A DNA stretch of 64,000 bases from CBDCFV01 sp963664625 (GTDB taxonomy: Bacteria; Chloroflexota; Dehalococcoidia; Lucifugimonadales; UBA3495), in contig OY761541.1 in assembly GCA_963664625.1 (NCBI GenBank), forward strand, positions 1,426,001 through 1,490,000, given 5' to 3'. How positions within the stretch are numbered: the first letter of the stretch is position 1; each line of letters begins with the position of its first letter. Positions 17,262-25,665 of the stretch are shown one piece after another. A model generated the notes under the pieces. It was not told where the DNA came from. It was given only the letters and a program-made list of their open reading frames with translations, and ran no database searches. The position numbers were made by a program, and so were the translations under genes.

Positions 17262-18564
17262 CAAAGTCCCCTCTCAGGATACGCTCTGATACGGGAAGCT
17301 GTTCCTGAGTGTCATTGAGCGCGTGGGGGATGTCGCCCCCACGCCACAACGCTCCCCAAGTCGTGAACGGGCTGATTTGAGTGCAACGGCCGCTTCGGAC
17401 AACTGGGAATAGAGAATCGTTCGGCAGCATATCAGGCAGAATTGGGGAGTGAGTAGTGACAATGTACTGAGTCGGGCCGATGCCAGAACGTGTTTTCAGC
17501 AGTTCGGCGATCAACTGGATTCGGCGGGGGTGAACTCCGTTTTCCGGCTCCTCAAATCCCACCAGCGATGGGGGGTTTGCAGCGCCAGTGAGGGCCAGAA
17601 GTCCCAGCATACGCAGCGTACCTTCGGACAACACCCTGGAAGGAATGGCGACCCCGTTCTCCTTGAGCCGAAGCTCTACTTCACCTATATCGCTCACGTC
17701 CACTTCTATGCCGTCGACGTTCGGCATCACGGTGTGGAGAGCCTTTTCTACGGCTTTGAACTGATTCGGTTCCAGTGCTTTGAGAGTATTGAGATAAGCC
17801 GCAAGCTCTTCACCCATTAGTCCTATGTGGCGAACTTCCTTGATGGGGTTGGCTGCTCGCATACGCTCTCTCGGCTCGAAGTAAAAGAACAACCAACTCT
17901 CCAATTCACGCCGCGCCGCTGTCAAATGGGGATAATGCGGCGGATAGTGCGGCATTGAAAGAATTGTGCGGTCAAGGTAACGGTCATATTGGGTAGGGTG
18001 TGCTTGCCCTTCCAACCGCAGGTGAATCTTTTCTCCCTGCCGCTCCAGGAATGGTTTCCGCTTGCCGGTGGGTTCTCCTATGGAGTTAAGGGCCGCCAAG
18101 TATTCATCGGTCATGCGCAGAAACCCTGATCTGGGCAGCATCTCGATCTCTACACGATAGCGCAGACTCCTTTCCCGGACCCGTGCGGAACTGGCGCCGG
18201 TAGATTCCGCGCCCCCACCGCCGCTGGGCCGGCGCATTTCCTGTATTTGCCGGTTTACGGCATTAACGACCGTGTCCGAAAGATGCAGGTCGGCCTCGAT
18301 GGAAAAGACCAACCTCTCCTGTTCCAGCGAACCTTTCAGTCCCATTTCGCCAAGGGTGAAAGATTCCAAGGGTTTACCTCGATACGGTGGATCGAAAGCC
18401 TCGTTTAATGTTTGGCTGGTCGCTAGTTTCGACAACAACTGGAGACAATCAAGGAAATTGCTTTTGCCAGCGGAGTTAGGCCCGAAAAGCAGGGTAAGCG
18501 GTGAAAGCTTCACCTCAACATCGCAAAGGGACTTGTAGCCTTTGATGTGAACTCGGTCTAACAT
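17254..18564 (-). CDS. ABC/SMC-type AAA_21 ATPase of a two-gene cassette
   Basis: 436 aa. The pattern is RecF/OLD-like: GYKSLCDVEVKLSPLTLLFG, Walker A GPNSAGKSN (residues 28-36), signature LSEGTLRMLGLLAL (about 315), Walker B LVGFEEPENGVHP (about 337) and the H-loop IVTTHSP. The middle third has no recognised domain and probably forms a lid or coiled coil. Unlike OLD or GajA it has no TOPRIM domain of its own; the next gene, overlapping by 8 bases, supplies one. The ATPase probably senses or loads onto DNA and controls the partner. Sampled GC (33 of 60) is below the genome average seen nearby. Confidence 0.85.
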   Translation of the reverse strand: MLDRVHIKGYKSLCDVEVKLSPLTLLFGPNSAGKSNFLDCLQLLSKLATSQTLNEAFDPPYRGKPLESFTLGEMGLKGSLEQERLVFSIEADLHLSDTVVNAVNRQIQEMRRPSGGGGAESTGASSARVRERSLRYRVEIEMLPRSGFLRMTDEYLAALNSIGEPTGKRKPFLERQGEKIHLRLEGQAHPTQYDRYLDRTILSMPHYPPHYPHLTAARRELESWLFFYFEPRERMRAANPIKEVRHIGLMGEELAAYLNTLKALEPNQFKAVEKALHTVMPNVDGIEVDVSDIGEVELRLKENGVAIPSRVLSEGTLRMLGLLALTGAANPPSLVGFEEPENGVHPRRIQLIAELLKTRSGIGPTQYIVTTHSPILPDMLPNDSLFPVVRSGRCTQISPFTTWGALWRGGDIPHALNDTQEQLPVSERILRGDFDA

Positions 18565-18905
18565 GTCGAGTCTCCCACCCGCTAGGCGTCAGGGAAAGAA
18601 CGGTGCTTTCTCCTGGATAGTTAAGCAGGTTCTGATAACCAACCAAATGGTACGATGCACCACAAAATTTGTGAAGTGCAAGCACCTTGCCGACAAACAA
18701 AACCTCATCCCCGGTCCCCGGATGTAACAAGCCGGTATCCTGTCCCTGTACCCCTCTATGACACTTGCCCCTTTCCAACTCCGATAATGCTGCCGTACCA
18801 TACTACCTGCCCAACGTAACCCCCAACCGGTTGGCATTAGTCCCGCCTCCCAATGGGAGGCAATGGGAGGAAACCGGATGTACAATGGTCAACGGAGAAA
18901 CCACT
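18565..18905. other. Intergenic region without a supported gene
   Basis: It contains a tandem 10-base duplication (CAATGGGAGG twice, 18851-18870) just before the next gene, which includes its Shine-Dalgarno sequence. Minus-strand open frames here overlap nothing recognisable. The region holds the promoter of the divergent ATPase gene, with no clear -10/-35. Confidence 0.5.
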
Positions 18906-19619
18906 ATGACCACGCCCATCAACACCTTCCAGGACATTCTGGACGCCTTGGAGCGCGACCCCGCGCTCAGGGACGCTCTGCGCCGTCACATCCTCAGCGA
19001 AGAGCTGCTCCAGTTGCCGGCGGCATTCGCAGCATTCGTTGAGGCCCAGAGAAACTTCAATGAGCGGGTAGATGCGTTCATAGAAACGCAGACACGATGG
19101 AATGAACGGGTGGATACGTTCATAGAAACGCAGACCAGGTGGAACCAAGAGCAGACCAGGTGGAACGTAAACACTGAAGCCCGGATGGGCCGGATGGAAA
19201 GCGATATGAGCAGCCTGAAGGGATACTACGCCAGGTCCCACACAATCCAGGACGCACCAGGCATAGCCGCTGACATGGGGCTGGAGTACGTCCGCACACT
19301 CACCAACGACGATCTGCGGCGGATGGCAGGCAACAGCCTGCCCAGGGACACGGCCCGCAGCTTCCGCAACGCGGACTTGGTCATCGAGGCGACCGACGGG
19401 GACGAGACCCGCTACATCGCTATGGAAATCTCCTTCACCGCCGATCGAAGAGAGGTGGACCGGGCGCTGCGGAACGCCAACCTTATCAGCCTGTTCACCG
19501 GCAAGACGGCGCTGCCCGCAGTGGCCAGCGTCAGAAACGACCACGACATCCAAGCAGACCTGGACGCGGGAATAGTGTACTGGCACCCGCTGGAAGACCG
19601 GACTCCGGCGGTCAGCTAG
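18906..19619 (+). CDS. Coiled-coil protein with PD-(D/E)XK-like C-terminal domain
   Basis: 237 aa. The N-terminus resembles archaeal/Chloroflexota DUF3782-like proteins: a short acidic helix (ILDALERDPALRDALRRHIL), then a coiled coil with a tandem repeat (NERVDAFIETQTRWNERVDTFIETQTRW is two 14-residue units, residues about 52-79). The C-terminal part has NADLVIEATDGDETRYIAMEISF, a D...ExS pattern of the restriction-endonuclease fold, then REVDRALRNANLI. A relative lies at 32.8-33.5 kb. ATG 18906 is preceded by GGAG; ATG 18885 is an alternative. Nuclease activity is inferred, and the family is often found beside mobile DNA. Confidence 0.7.
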   Translation: MTTPINTFQDILDALERDPALRDALRRHILSEELLQLPAAFAAFVEAQRNFNERVDAFIETQTRWNERVDTFIETQTRWNQEQTRWNVNTEARMGRMESDMSSLKGYYARSHTIQDAPGIAADMGLEYVRTLTNDDLRRMAGNSLPRDTARSFRNADLVIEATDGDETRYIAMEISFTADRREVDRALRNANLISLFTGKTALPAVASVRNDHDIQADLDAGIVYWHPLEDRTPAVS

Positions 19620-19756
19620 GTCCCAAAGAACACTTCACCCCGGAGATTTTTAGACAGCCTGGCGCCGCCAGTGTCCCCACTGTCAAAGCTGAATGTCAGG
19701 AAATGTCCGCAAATGTCCGGCGTTTCAAAATTTAACGGGTTGGAAAAGGAATGCTT

Positions 19757-20020
19757 ATGACAATCAGGAAGGAAGACGTCTCGGCCGCAGGCCGTGCTAT
19801 ATACGATCAACTACGTGAACGGCTGGAAGAGTCGGAAAATGGAAATTTCATAGCCATAGACCCAGTCAGCGGCGATTACGAGATAGACGCCAACCCTACT
19901 GCCGCATGGAGACGCTTGGAGGCGCGCCATCCAGGAGTGGAATCGTACACGAGGCGCATCGGCCAGCGCGACCAATATCGAATGGTGAGCATCAGGCTAC
20001 CCCACCGAACAAATGATTAG
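19757..20020 (+). CDS. Small acidic protein paired with a retropepsin-like protease
   Basis: 87 aa, unknown family. It reads TIRKEDVSAAGRAIYDQLRERLEESENGNFIAIDPVSGDYEID, with a helix, a beta strand and a conserved-looking DYEID turn, followed by a basic tail. ATG 19757 is preferred over 19751 because AAAAGGA is 6 bases upstream. The gene overlaps the following aspartic-protease gene by 8 bases. A similar arrangement (small protein overlapping a retropepsin gene) occurs at 60.6-61.3 kb with a different small protein, suggesting a functional pair. Confidence 0.65.
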   Translation: MTIRKEDVSAAGRAIYDQLRERLEESENGNFIAIDPVSGDYEIDANPTAAWRRLEARHPGVESYTRRIGQRDQYRMVSIRLPHRTND

Positions 20021-20381
20021 AGGGAGAGTCACTGCGGAACTGAATCCGCTGGTCACTATCGAGATTGCCGATGGCAATGGGGCTTTTCGTCCACTGGATG
20101 TCCTTCTTGATACGGGGTTTGATGGCGAACTGGCATTGCCTTCAGACGTGATTGGGTCTCTGGGCATACCCCATAGAGCAGAAGTCGGGCTTGTCTTGGC
20201 CAACAGTCAACGCATCCAAGCTTATACATACGGAGGTATGGTGTCGTGGCACGCCCAGCAACGAGAAGTAGAGATCGTCGAAACTGCTGGGGAACCATTG
20301 CTGGGAATGGCTTTGCTCTTGGGTAGCAGGGTCTCAATGGACGTGCGCATAGGCGGCGAAGTGTTGATAGAACCAGCGTAA
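20013..20381 (+). CDS. Retropepsin-like aspartic protease, single-domain
   Basis: 122 aa, clan AA aspartic protease. The catalytic loop is LDVLLDTGFDGELALP (about residues 27-42), and the second hydrophobic-Gly element is EPLLGMALLLGS (about 92-103). Enzymes of this size act as homodimers. It starts in the overlap with the small gene 19757-20020 and has no Shine-Dalgarno sequence of its own, which implies coupling. The substrate is unknown; a role in cleaving the partner protein is speculation. Confidence 0.75.
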   Translation: MIRGRVTAELNPLVTIEIADGNGAFRPLDVLLDTGFDGELALPSDVIGSLGIPHRAEVGLVLANSQRIQAYTYGGMVSWHAQQREVEIVETAGEPLLGMALLLGSRVSMDVRIGGEVLIEPA

Positions 20382-20415
20382 TAATGAGAAATACCGGCTT
20401 CATGGCACAGTTTAC

Positions 20416-20444
20416 ATGGGCCCGCGGTCGCCCGCGAGGCCCAT
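20416..20444. terminator. Hairpin between retropepsin and nitroreductase genes
   Basis: ATGGGCC (20416-20422) pairs with GGCCCAT (20438-20444), with extra GC pairing inside. It is placed between convergent genes, and CATTTATG follows on the right. Probably a bidirectional terminator. Confidence 0.55.
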
Positions 20445-20468
20445 CATTTATGTGTAGACGGCCCGCCT

Positions 20469-21092
20469 TCAGATGCCGTTGTCCCACCCGTCCACGGCGC
20501 AGACTTCAGCCAGCGGCTTGCGCGTCACCGGGCCGAAGGCGCCCCGGGGGTAGCCCAAAGGCATACAGTAGACTACTTGGGCGGTGTCGGGGATGCCGAA
20601 CAACTCGTGGACCCTCTCTTCCACCACCGGGTGCAGGGTGGCAATGGTGCCGCCCACGCCGAAGGCTCGGGCCGCCAGCAGCATGTTCTGGGCCGACGGG
20701 ATGACCGACCCCGCCGCTTGCGCGCCCTTGCTGGTGGCGCACAGCAGCACCATCACCGGCGCGTTGCCGATCTCGTTGGCCAGCCGCATCGCCGAGCGCA
20801 TGGTGTTCTTCCCCGGCGGAATGTCCTCCGGGCCGTTGATCCCCGCGTCCTTCCGCTTGGCCCACCACGCCTCGTGGTATAACTCCCCCAGCTTCTGCCT
20901 CATCTCGGCATCCTTGACGATGATGAAGCGCCAAGGCTGGGCGTTGCCGCCGTTGGGAGCGCGGATGGTGGCCTCCATGATGTCCCGCATCACCTCTTCG
21001 GGAATGGGGTCGGGCTTGAAGCGGCGTATGGCACGCTGCGTAAATAAGGCTTCACCCAAGGGAATAGTGTTGAGACGTTCCGCGGTTGTCAC
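20469..21092 (-). CDS. Nitroreductase-family flavoprotein
   Basis: 207 aa, FMN-dependent nitroreductase fold. The start is the family type AIRRFKPDPIPEEVMRDIM, followed by RAPNGGNAQPWRFIIVKD (FMN site) and the C-terminal GVGGTIATLHP and PLGYPRGAFGPVTRKPL. I place the start at GTG 21092 because AGGAGGAAGAG lies directly before it; an upstream GTG at 21125 would add 11 residues containing four Glu. The enzyme probably reduces nitro or quinone compounds or removes halide; the substrate is not predictable. Confidence 0.87.
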   Translation of the reverse strand: MTTAERLNTIPLGEALFTQRAIRRFKPDPIPEEVMRDIMEATIRAPNGGNAQPWRFIIVKDAEMRQKLGELYHEAWWAKRKDAGINGPEDIPPGKNTMRSAMRLANEIGNAPVMVLLCATSKGAQAAGSVIPSAQNMLLAARAFGVGGTIATLHPVVEERVHELFGIPDTAQVVYCMPLGYPRGAFGPVTRKPLAEVCAVDGWDNGI

Positions 21093-21195
21093 TTCCTCTT
21101 CCTCCTGTGGCCGCCGGTCTGGCACTCCGGTCCCGGCTAGGCCATTGATGTCATGGACCCGGTTTCGCGGGCATCCCGAATATTACCACAGTAGC

Positions 21196-21204
21196 TGATA
21201 TAAT
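21196..21204 (+). promoter_or_regulatory. Extended -10 promoter candidate for the SelA-like gene
   Basis: TGATATAAT, an extended -10 with consensus TATAAT, lies 40 bases before the TTG start. Confidence 0.5.
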
Positions 21205-21244
21205 ACGGCACGACTCACCAGTCTCCCCAGCCACGGAGGGAACC

Positions 21245-22393
21245 TTGACGCAAAGCACAGAAAACCCAAGGATCACAGCCGCCGAGCAAGCGTATGCCAA
21301 CCTTGGCGTAAGGTCCATCATCAACGCTTCCGGCTCGGTAACCAGGTACGGCGGCACCCGCACCCGTCCCGAGGTGCTGGAGTTGATGACCGGCGCCGCT
21401 CGGGTGATGGTCAATATCGACGAGTTGAACCGGAAGGCGGGCGAGGAAATAGCGCGCTTGACCGGCGCCGAGGCCGGGCTTGTTTGCAGCGGGGCCGCCG
21501 GCGGCCTTCTCCTCCAAGCCATCGCCTGCATCGCCGGGACAGACCCGGTGAAGATGCGCCAACTCCCCGACACCACGGGCATGAAAAACGAAATAGTTAT
21601 CCACACCATGCACCGGTTCCCCTACGACCAAGCCTACCGTGCCGCCGGCGCTCAGATGGTCGAGTTTGGCGATTACCTCTACGCCCACCCGTGGCAGTTG
21701 GAAGGCGCCATCAACGAGCGCACCGCCGCCGTGGCCTACCTGTGCTCCCCCTTCAGCAGCCGCCGGGTCATGTCCCTAGAACAGGTGTGCGAGATCGCCC
21801 ATGCCCACGACGTGCCGGTGATCGTAGACGCCGCGTCAATGCTGCCCCCTCGGGCCAACCTACAGCGATATTTGCGCGACGGCGCCGACATGGTGGTGTT
21901 CAGCGGCGGCAAGGGTGTGCGCGGCCCCCAGGGCACCGGCATCCTGTGCGGGCGCGGGGACTTGATTGAAGCGGCGGCGGCCAACGGCAGCCCGGCCCAG
22001 TTCCTTGGGCGTCCGGGCAAGGTTGCCAAGGAGGAAATCCTGGGGTTGGTCACCGCCCTCGGCATGTTCGTGGAAGAGGACGAAGAGGCCGAGATGGCCG
22101 GGTACCGCGCATTGGCCCAACGGGTTGTGGATGCCCTTGTGGAAGTCCCCGGGTTGGAAGTGAGCCTGAAACACGACGGGGTTGAGTACCTGATCCCTGC
22201 CGCCATAATTCGTTTCACCCCGGACTGGCAGGGCTTGCCTCCCGACCAAGTGGGCGCAGCAATGGAGGAAGGAGACCGGCCCATCTATCTGCACCGCCTG
22301 GGCCCTCCCGACCAGCTAGGCGTAGACCCCCTCAATCTAACCGAAGAGGAAACCGAGACGGTTATACGCAGGTTGCGGGAGGTATTGATTTAA
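21245..22393 (+). CDS. SelA-like PLP-dependent enzyme
   Basis: 382 aa, fold-type I PLP enzyme of the SelA/DgaE group (L-seryl-tRNA selenium transferase-related; includes D-glucosaminate-6-phosphate ammonia lyase). It opens with LGVRSIINASGSVTRYGG, then LTGAEAGLVCSGAAGGLLL, and the PLP lysine K223 in FSGGKGVRGPQGTGIL. No selenium genes are nearby, so a selenocysteine role is unlikely and a carbon-nitrogen lyase or aminotransferase role is more plausible. The start is TTG 21245 behind GGAGG. Confidence 0.83.
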   Translation: MTQSTENPRITAAEQAYANLGVRSIINASGSVTRYGGTRTRPEVLELMTGAARVMVNIDELNRKAGEEIARLTGAEAGLVCSGAAGGLLLQAIACIAGTDPVKMRQLPDTTGMKNEIVIHTMHRFPYDQAYRAAGAQMVEFGDYLYAHPWQLEGAINERTAAVAYLCSPFSSRRVMSLEQVCEIAHAHDVPVIVDAASMLPPRANLQRYLRDGADMVVFSGGKGVRGPQGTGILCGRGDLIEAAAANGSPAQFLGRPGKVAKEEILGLVTALGMFVEEDEEAEMAGYRALAQRVVDALVEVPGLEVSLKHDGVEYLIPAAIIRFTPDWQGLPPDQVGAAMEEGDRPIYLHRLGPPDQLGVDPLNLTEEETETVIRRLREVLI

Positions 22394-22456
22394 TAGAGTG
22401 TGAGGTTTCTCAGGCGCCGGAGCGTTAAAGACCAAGGAGCTTATAGAATTCGCTAA

Positions 22457-22702
22457 TCAGGCGCCATTTCCGGTTCTGCCGTGGCTGGTGACTACCGGAC
22501 AGGACAAAGGGAAACCGGATACGTCCAACCGGGAAAGGTCTGACAGCCTTGCGCCGTCCTCCAACTCTATCCCGACCACCACGTCATTCTCATCGTAGTC
22601 GAATACAATCCCTGGCGCGACCTCGTGAGAATTCGCCGCGGCACGGTCGAAAAGATTGATGTACAGCATATCGCTGTCCACGAAGTAACGAATCTTCATC
22701 AT
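22457..22702 (-). CDS. DUF2283 protein
   Basis: 81 aa, DUF2283 family: IRYFVDSDMLYINLF, then VFDYDENDVVVGIELEDGA. Function unknown; family members are small and often lie next to DUF4258-like or other toxin-sized genes. Two adjacent ATGs (22702, 22699). The upstream gene's TGA directly abuts the first ATG, so the two are read together. Confidence 0.8.
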   Translation of the reverse strand: MMKIRYFVDSDMLYINLFDRAAANSHEVAPGIVFDYDENDVVVGIELEDGARLSDLSRLDVSGFPLSCPVVTSHGRTGNGA

Positions 22703-22948
22703 TCACCTGCTTTGGCGGCGCGGTCTAAAATCTCGATCGGGGAACGCGTTATGCACCGTTTCTCTGTCTGACAGCGTTACTACCCGGAAGTACATCCCAA
22801 ACTCAGACACAAACCCCCAGAAGCGAACCCGACCGTTTCGCTGCACTTCAGTTTGGGCTGGTCTAGCCAAAATGCGTTCAATCCATTCAAGCTTTAGATA
22901 AGCGCGGGTAGGAAGGACCACATTATCGAAATACCAAGTGGTCTTCAT
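22703..22948 (-). CDS. Small protein paired with DUF2283
   Basis: 81 aa, family not recognised. It reads MKTTWYFDNVVLPTRAYLKLEWIERIL and later GRVRFWGFVSEFGMYFRVV, a beta-rich layout like DUF4258/RelE-sized proteins, ending in a basic tail (RDFRPRRQSR). I start it at ATG 22948 because the upstream extension would run into the ABC permease 3' region. Its stop directly abuts the DUF2283 start. The pair may be a toxin-antitoxin-like unit; this is inferred from size and coupling only. Confidence 0.6.
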   Translation of the reverse strand: MKTTWYFDNVVLPTRAYLKLEWIERILARPAQTEVQRNGRVRFWGFVSEFGMYFRVVTLSDRETVHNAFPDRDFRPRRQSR

Positions 22949-22997
22949 TGGGTCGGATTGTACCACTTTGTGCCAAGAGTTGGACTTCCAAGCCCCG

Positions 22998-23852
22998 TCA
23001 AGACCCCTTGGCCCCTCCAATGTCCTTTTTCAGGAACAGCCAGACCATGGCCGCGCCCAGGACGGCCATATAGACCAGCGCCACAAAGAACCCGTGGATG
23101 TTGCTGGGGAGGTCAGGCGCGACGCCGAACCCGGAGAGCATTACTTCCGCTTCGCTGGGACCGCCCTCGGCCAGCCAAGCGTCAACTGCCCTGCCCAGCA
23201 CGAAGTCCGCTACCGTCTCGAACCCGTCCACTGTGGCAGTGAGAATCGGGAGCAGAACGCCCTCTCCAATGAATATGTAAGCCAGTGCCAAGGCTGTGGC
23301 CACCCCGGTGGACGAGGTCAATATCACAAGGAACATCGCCAAGACGATGTAGGGGGCCATGGCGTAAGTCCATTTGCCAAGCATCTTTCCCAATAGGGCC
23401 CATTCCCCGGCAAAGCTGACCAGTCCTCCGGATCCCACTATGAGCCCCGCGATCACGCTGCTGACGGCGAAGGCGACCCCCACCACCGCCATCCAAGCGA
23501 ACGCTGTCGCCAGCATCAGGCAGAACTGCGCGCAGAGGAACTGCCACCGCCCGGACCCCTTGGCCAGTATGGCGCGGAAAGTGCCCCACCCGTACTCGGA
23601 ACCGAGCGCCGACGCCGCCCAGATGATGATCAATATGCCGACGATCTGGTAGCCGAAGCCCAAGCCCTCCGTGATAACGTCCGGAAGTCGCAGCGTCCCT
23701 CCGGTCTGGCCAATTGCGCTTTGAAAAGCGAAGCCCGCCCAGAAGACAACCTGAGAAAAGGCGATTGCTATACCCAGCATGATCCACGGCATCCAGCGGC
23801 GCCGCAGCTTATACCACTCCCAAGTCATCAGGGATAAAATCTGGGCGATCAA
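22998..23852 (-). CDS. ABC-2 type transporter permease
   Basis: 284 aa integral membrane protein with about six hydrophobic segments. It opens with the ABC-2 type WEWYKLRRRWMPWIMLGIAIAF. The start appears to be TTG 23852, overlapping the TGA of the ATPase gene by four bases, with GGAG nearby. It is the membrane half of an exporter resembling the bacitracin/lantibiotic-resistance or NatAB type. Confidence 0.85.
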   Translation of the reverse strand: MIAQILSLMTWEWYKLRRRWMPWIMLGIAIAFSQVVFWAGFAFQSAIGQTGGTLRLPDVITEGLGFGYQIVGILIIIWAASALGSEYGWGTFRAILAKGSGRWQFLCAQFCLMLATAFAWMAVVGVAFAVSSVIAGLIVGSGGLVSFAGEWALLGKMLGKWTYAMAPYIVLAMFLVILTSSTGVATALALAYIFIGEGVLLPILTATVDGFETVADFVLGRAVDAWLAEGGPSEAEVMLSGFGVAPDLPSNIHGFFVALVYMAVLGAAMVWLFLKKDIGGAKGS

Positions 23853-24763
23853 TTGGTCACTCCAGCATCTTCAGCCGTAACGTCCAGGAAGTACTCCTCC
23901 AAGGAGATTTGCAGCGGCCACATCTCCGTCACGTAGACTTGTGACCTGCTCAACGCGGCAGTCAATTCCCATGACCTCTCGATCGGAGCCGTGACGACAA
24001 GGTGGCCGTCCTCGACCACTGCCCCTTGGACCCAGTCCAGCGACGTCAGAATCTGGTGCGCTTGCTCGTTGCTGGTAGTGCATAATTGGACCTGCTCCTG
24101 AGGATGAACGAGTTCCTCCACCTTTCCCTGAGCGATGAGCCTCCCCCTAGCGAGAATCGCTACACTGTCGCACACCAACTCGACCTCGCGCAACAGGTGG
24201 CTGGACAGGAGGATCGTTCTCCCCTCCGAACCCAGTTGCTTGATAAGGTCTCGAATCTCGGCCATCCCCGCCGGGTCCATGCCATTAGTAGGTTCATCCA
24301 GGAACAGCAACTCGGGGTCTCCCAGAAGGGCGTAAGCGATGCCCAGCCGCTGTTTCATCCCCAGGGAGTAGGTCTGGTAACGGTCGTTAGCCCGCTGGAG
24401 AAGGCCCACCTTGTCGAGCAACTCGTCCAACTCTTGCCGGTCACCTTTCCCGGAAACGCCCTGAAAGTACTCCAGGTTCCGTCTACCGGAGAGGTACGGG
24501 TAGAACGACGGAGTCTCGATAATGGCGCCGATGCGACGCAAAGCCTCCCTATCGGCTTGACCATTCCCGAACAGGCGGAAGCTACCCGCCGTGGGCCTGA
24601 CCAGTCCCAGCAACATGCTCATGGCCGTCGTCTTGCCCGACCCGTTGGGGCCCAGCAGACCGAACACGTGGCCCCGGGGTACGCGCAGCGATAACCGGTC
24701 CACGGCAGTCACCCGCCCGTAACGCTTGCTTAACTCATTGGTCTCGATAACCAAGTCTTCCAC
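23849..24763 (-). CDS. ABC transporter ATP-binding protein
   Basis: 304 aa with one ABC domain: Walker A GPNGSGKTT (about residue 38), signature YSLGMKQRL, Walker B LLFLDEPTNGMDP, and H-loop LSSHLL. A C-terminal ~80-residue domain is typical of BcrA/CcmA-like exporters. The start is GTG 24763 behind GAGGAG. It forms a two-gene operon with the permease. The substrate is unknown. Confidence 0.9.
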   Translation of the reverse strand: MEDLVIETNELSKRYGRVTAVDRLSLRVPRGHVFGLLGPNGSGKTTAMSMLLGLVRPTAGSFRLFGNGQADREALRRIGAIIETPSFYPYLSGRRNLEYFQGVSGKGDRQELDELLDKVGLLQRANDRYQTYSLGMKQRLGIAYALLGDPELLFLDEPTNGMDPAGMAEIRDLIKQLGSEGRTILLSSHLLREVELVCDSVAILARGRLIAQGKVEELVHPQEQVQLCTTSNEQAHQILTSLDWVQGAVVEDGHLVVTAPIERSWELTAALSRSQVYVTEMWPLQISLEEYFLDVTAEDAGVTN

Positions 24764-24897
24764 GCTGACCGCTCCTCACAACCATCGTAGAGCAACCGGA
24801 GACGGCCTGTCCTGAAAATGGACGACGGTTGTAACAGAAAGTACGATGCCCGGGAAGTTTGCGGACGTATATCACTCAGCCACACTTTCCGGGCAAC

Positions 24898-24924
24898 CGT
24901 CATTCCCGCCTGCGCGGGAATCCC
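24898..24924 (+). repeat. Palindromic repeat copy
   Basis: CGTCATTCCCGCCTGCGCGG followed by GAATCCC, in the divergent spacer between the ABC operon and the isochorismatase-fold gene. A second copy lies 37 bases on. Confidence 0.85.
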
Positions 24925-24960
24925 CCGATCTACTCCAGGCTCGCCGAGTACTCCTTCGAG

Positions 24961-24985
24961 TCATTCCCGCGCAGGCGGGAATCCA
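24961..24985 (+). repeat. Palindromic repeat copy
   Basis: TCATTCCCGCGCAGGCGGGA followed by ATCCA, in the same orientation as the copy at 24898. Confidence 0.85.
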
Positions 24986-25078
24986 CCGTCCGCTCCTGAG
25001 GAGGTGGCGGCGGACGGCGCAATAATATTATGATGTCCTCACCAATTTAGCTTGGCAATGGCTTGCAAGGGATAGATC

Positions 25079-25663
25079 ATGACTGACCTCAAACTGGACG
25101 CCAAGTCGACCGCTTTGTTGATCGCGGATTTCTACACCGAGATGATGAACATCCTGCCCCACGCCACCGAACGCGCGGTCGTGGAAAAGACCGCCGCTCT
25201 GCAACGGGCGTCGCGCGAGGCCGGGGTGTTGCTGTGCTATTGCGCCACCGTCTTTCGACCGGGCTACGTGGAAATAGGCGAACGCAACAAGACCTTCAAC
25301 CAGCGCAAGGCGTCGGGCCAGCCGGCGGTGTTCGACCCGGTGGCCCTTATCCACCCGTCGGTGAGTCCCACCGAAGGCGAGGTGGTGGTTGGGAAACATC
25401 GGGTCAACGCCCTGTACGGGACAGGGTTGGACGTGGTGCTCCGGGCTAACGACATCGAGGACCTGGTAATTCTTGGGTACGCCACCAGCGGCGTGGTGCT
25501 GTCAACGGTGCGGTATGCGTCGGACTTGGACTACAACCTGTACGTGGTCGAAGACTGCTGCTCCGACTCCGACCCTGAGGTCCACGAATTCCTGACGGAG
25601 CGCATCTTCCCCCGCCAAGCGGAAGTGGTGCAATCGGAAGACGTCATCTGGTCTTTGAGCTAA
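25079..25663 (+). CDS. Isochorismatase-fold hydrolase lacking the usual Cys
   Basis: 194 aa, cysteine-hydrolase/isochorismatase fold. The catalytic Asp is in ALLIADFYTEM (about residue 17) and the Lys in VVVGKHRVNAL. The position that carries the nucleophilic Cys in most members (GxxTxxCVxxT) reads GYATSGVVLST, giving Val. True isochorismatases such as EntB and PhzD also lack this Cys, but this sequence does not otherwise look like them. The activity is therefore open. The following small gene starts 2 bases after its stop. Confidence 0.83.
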   Translation: MTDLKLDAKSTALLIADFYTEMMNILPHATERAVVEKTAALQRASREAGVLLCYCATVFRPGYVEIGERNKTFNQRKASGQPAVFDPVALIHPSVSPTEGEVVVGKHRVNALYGTGLDVVLRANDIEDLVILGYATSGVVLSTVRYASDLDYNLYVVEDCCSDSDPEVHEFLTERIFPRQAEVVQSEDVIWSLS

Positions 25664-25665
25664 CG

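Noticed and set aside
18589..18885. Minus-strand frames upstream of the AAA_21 ATPase
   Set aside because: They overlap the divergent promoter region and include repeat-like phrases; no family and no consistent start.
24898..24985. Pairs of palindromic repeats taken as CRISPR repeats
   Set aside because: Copies are scattered with irregular spacing and occur in both orientations; no cas genes are present.
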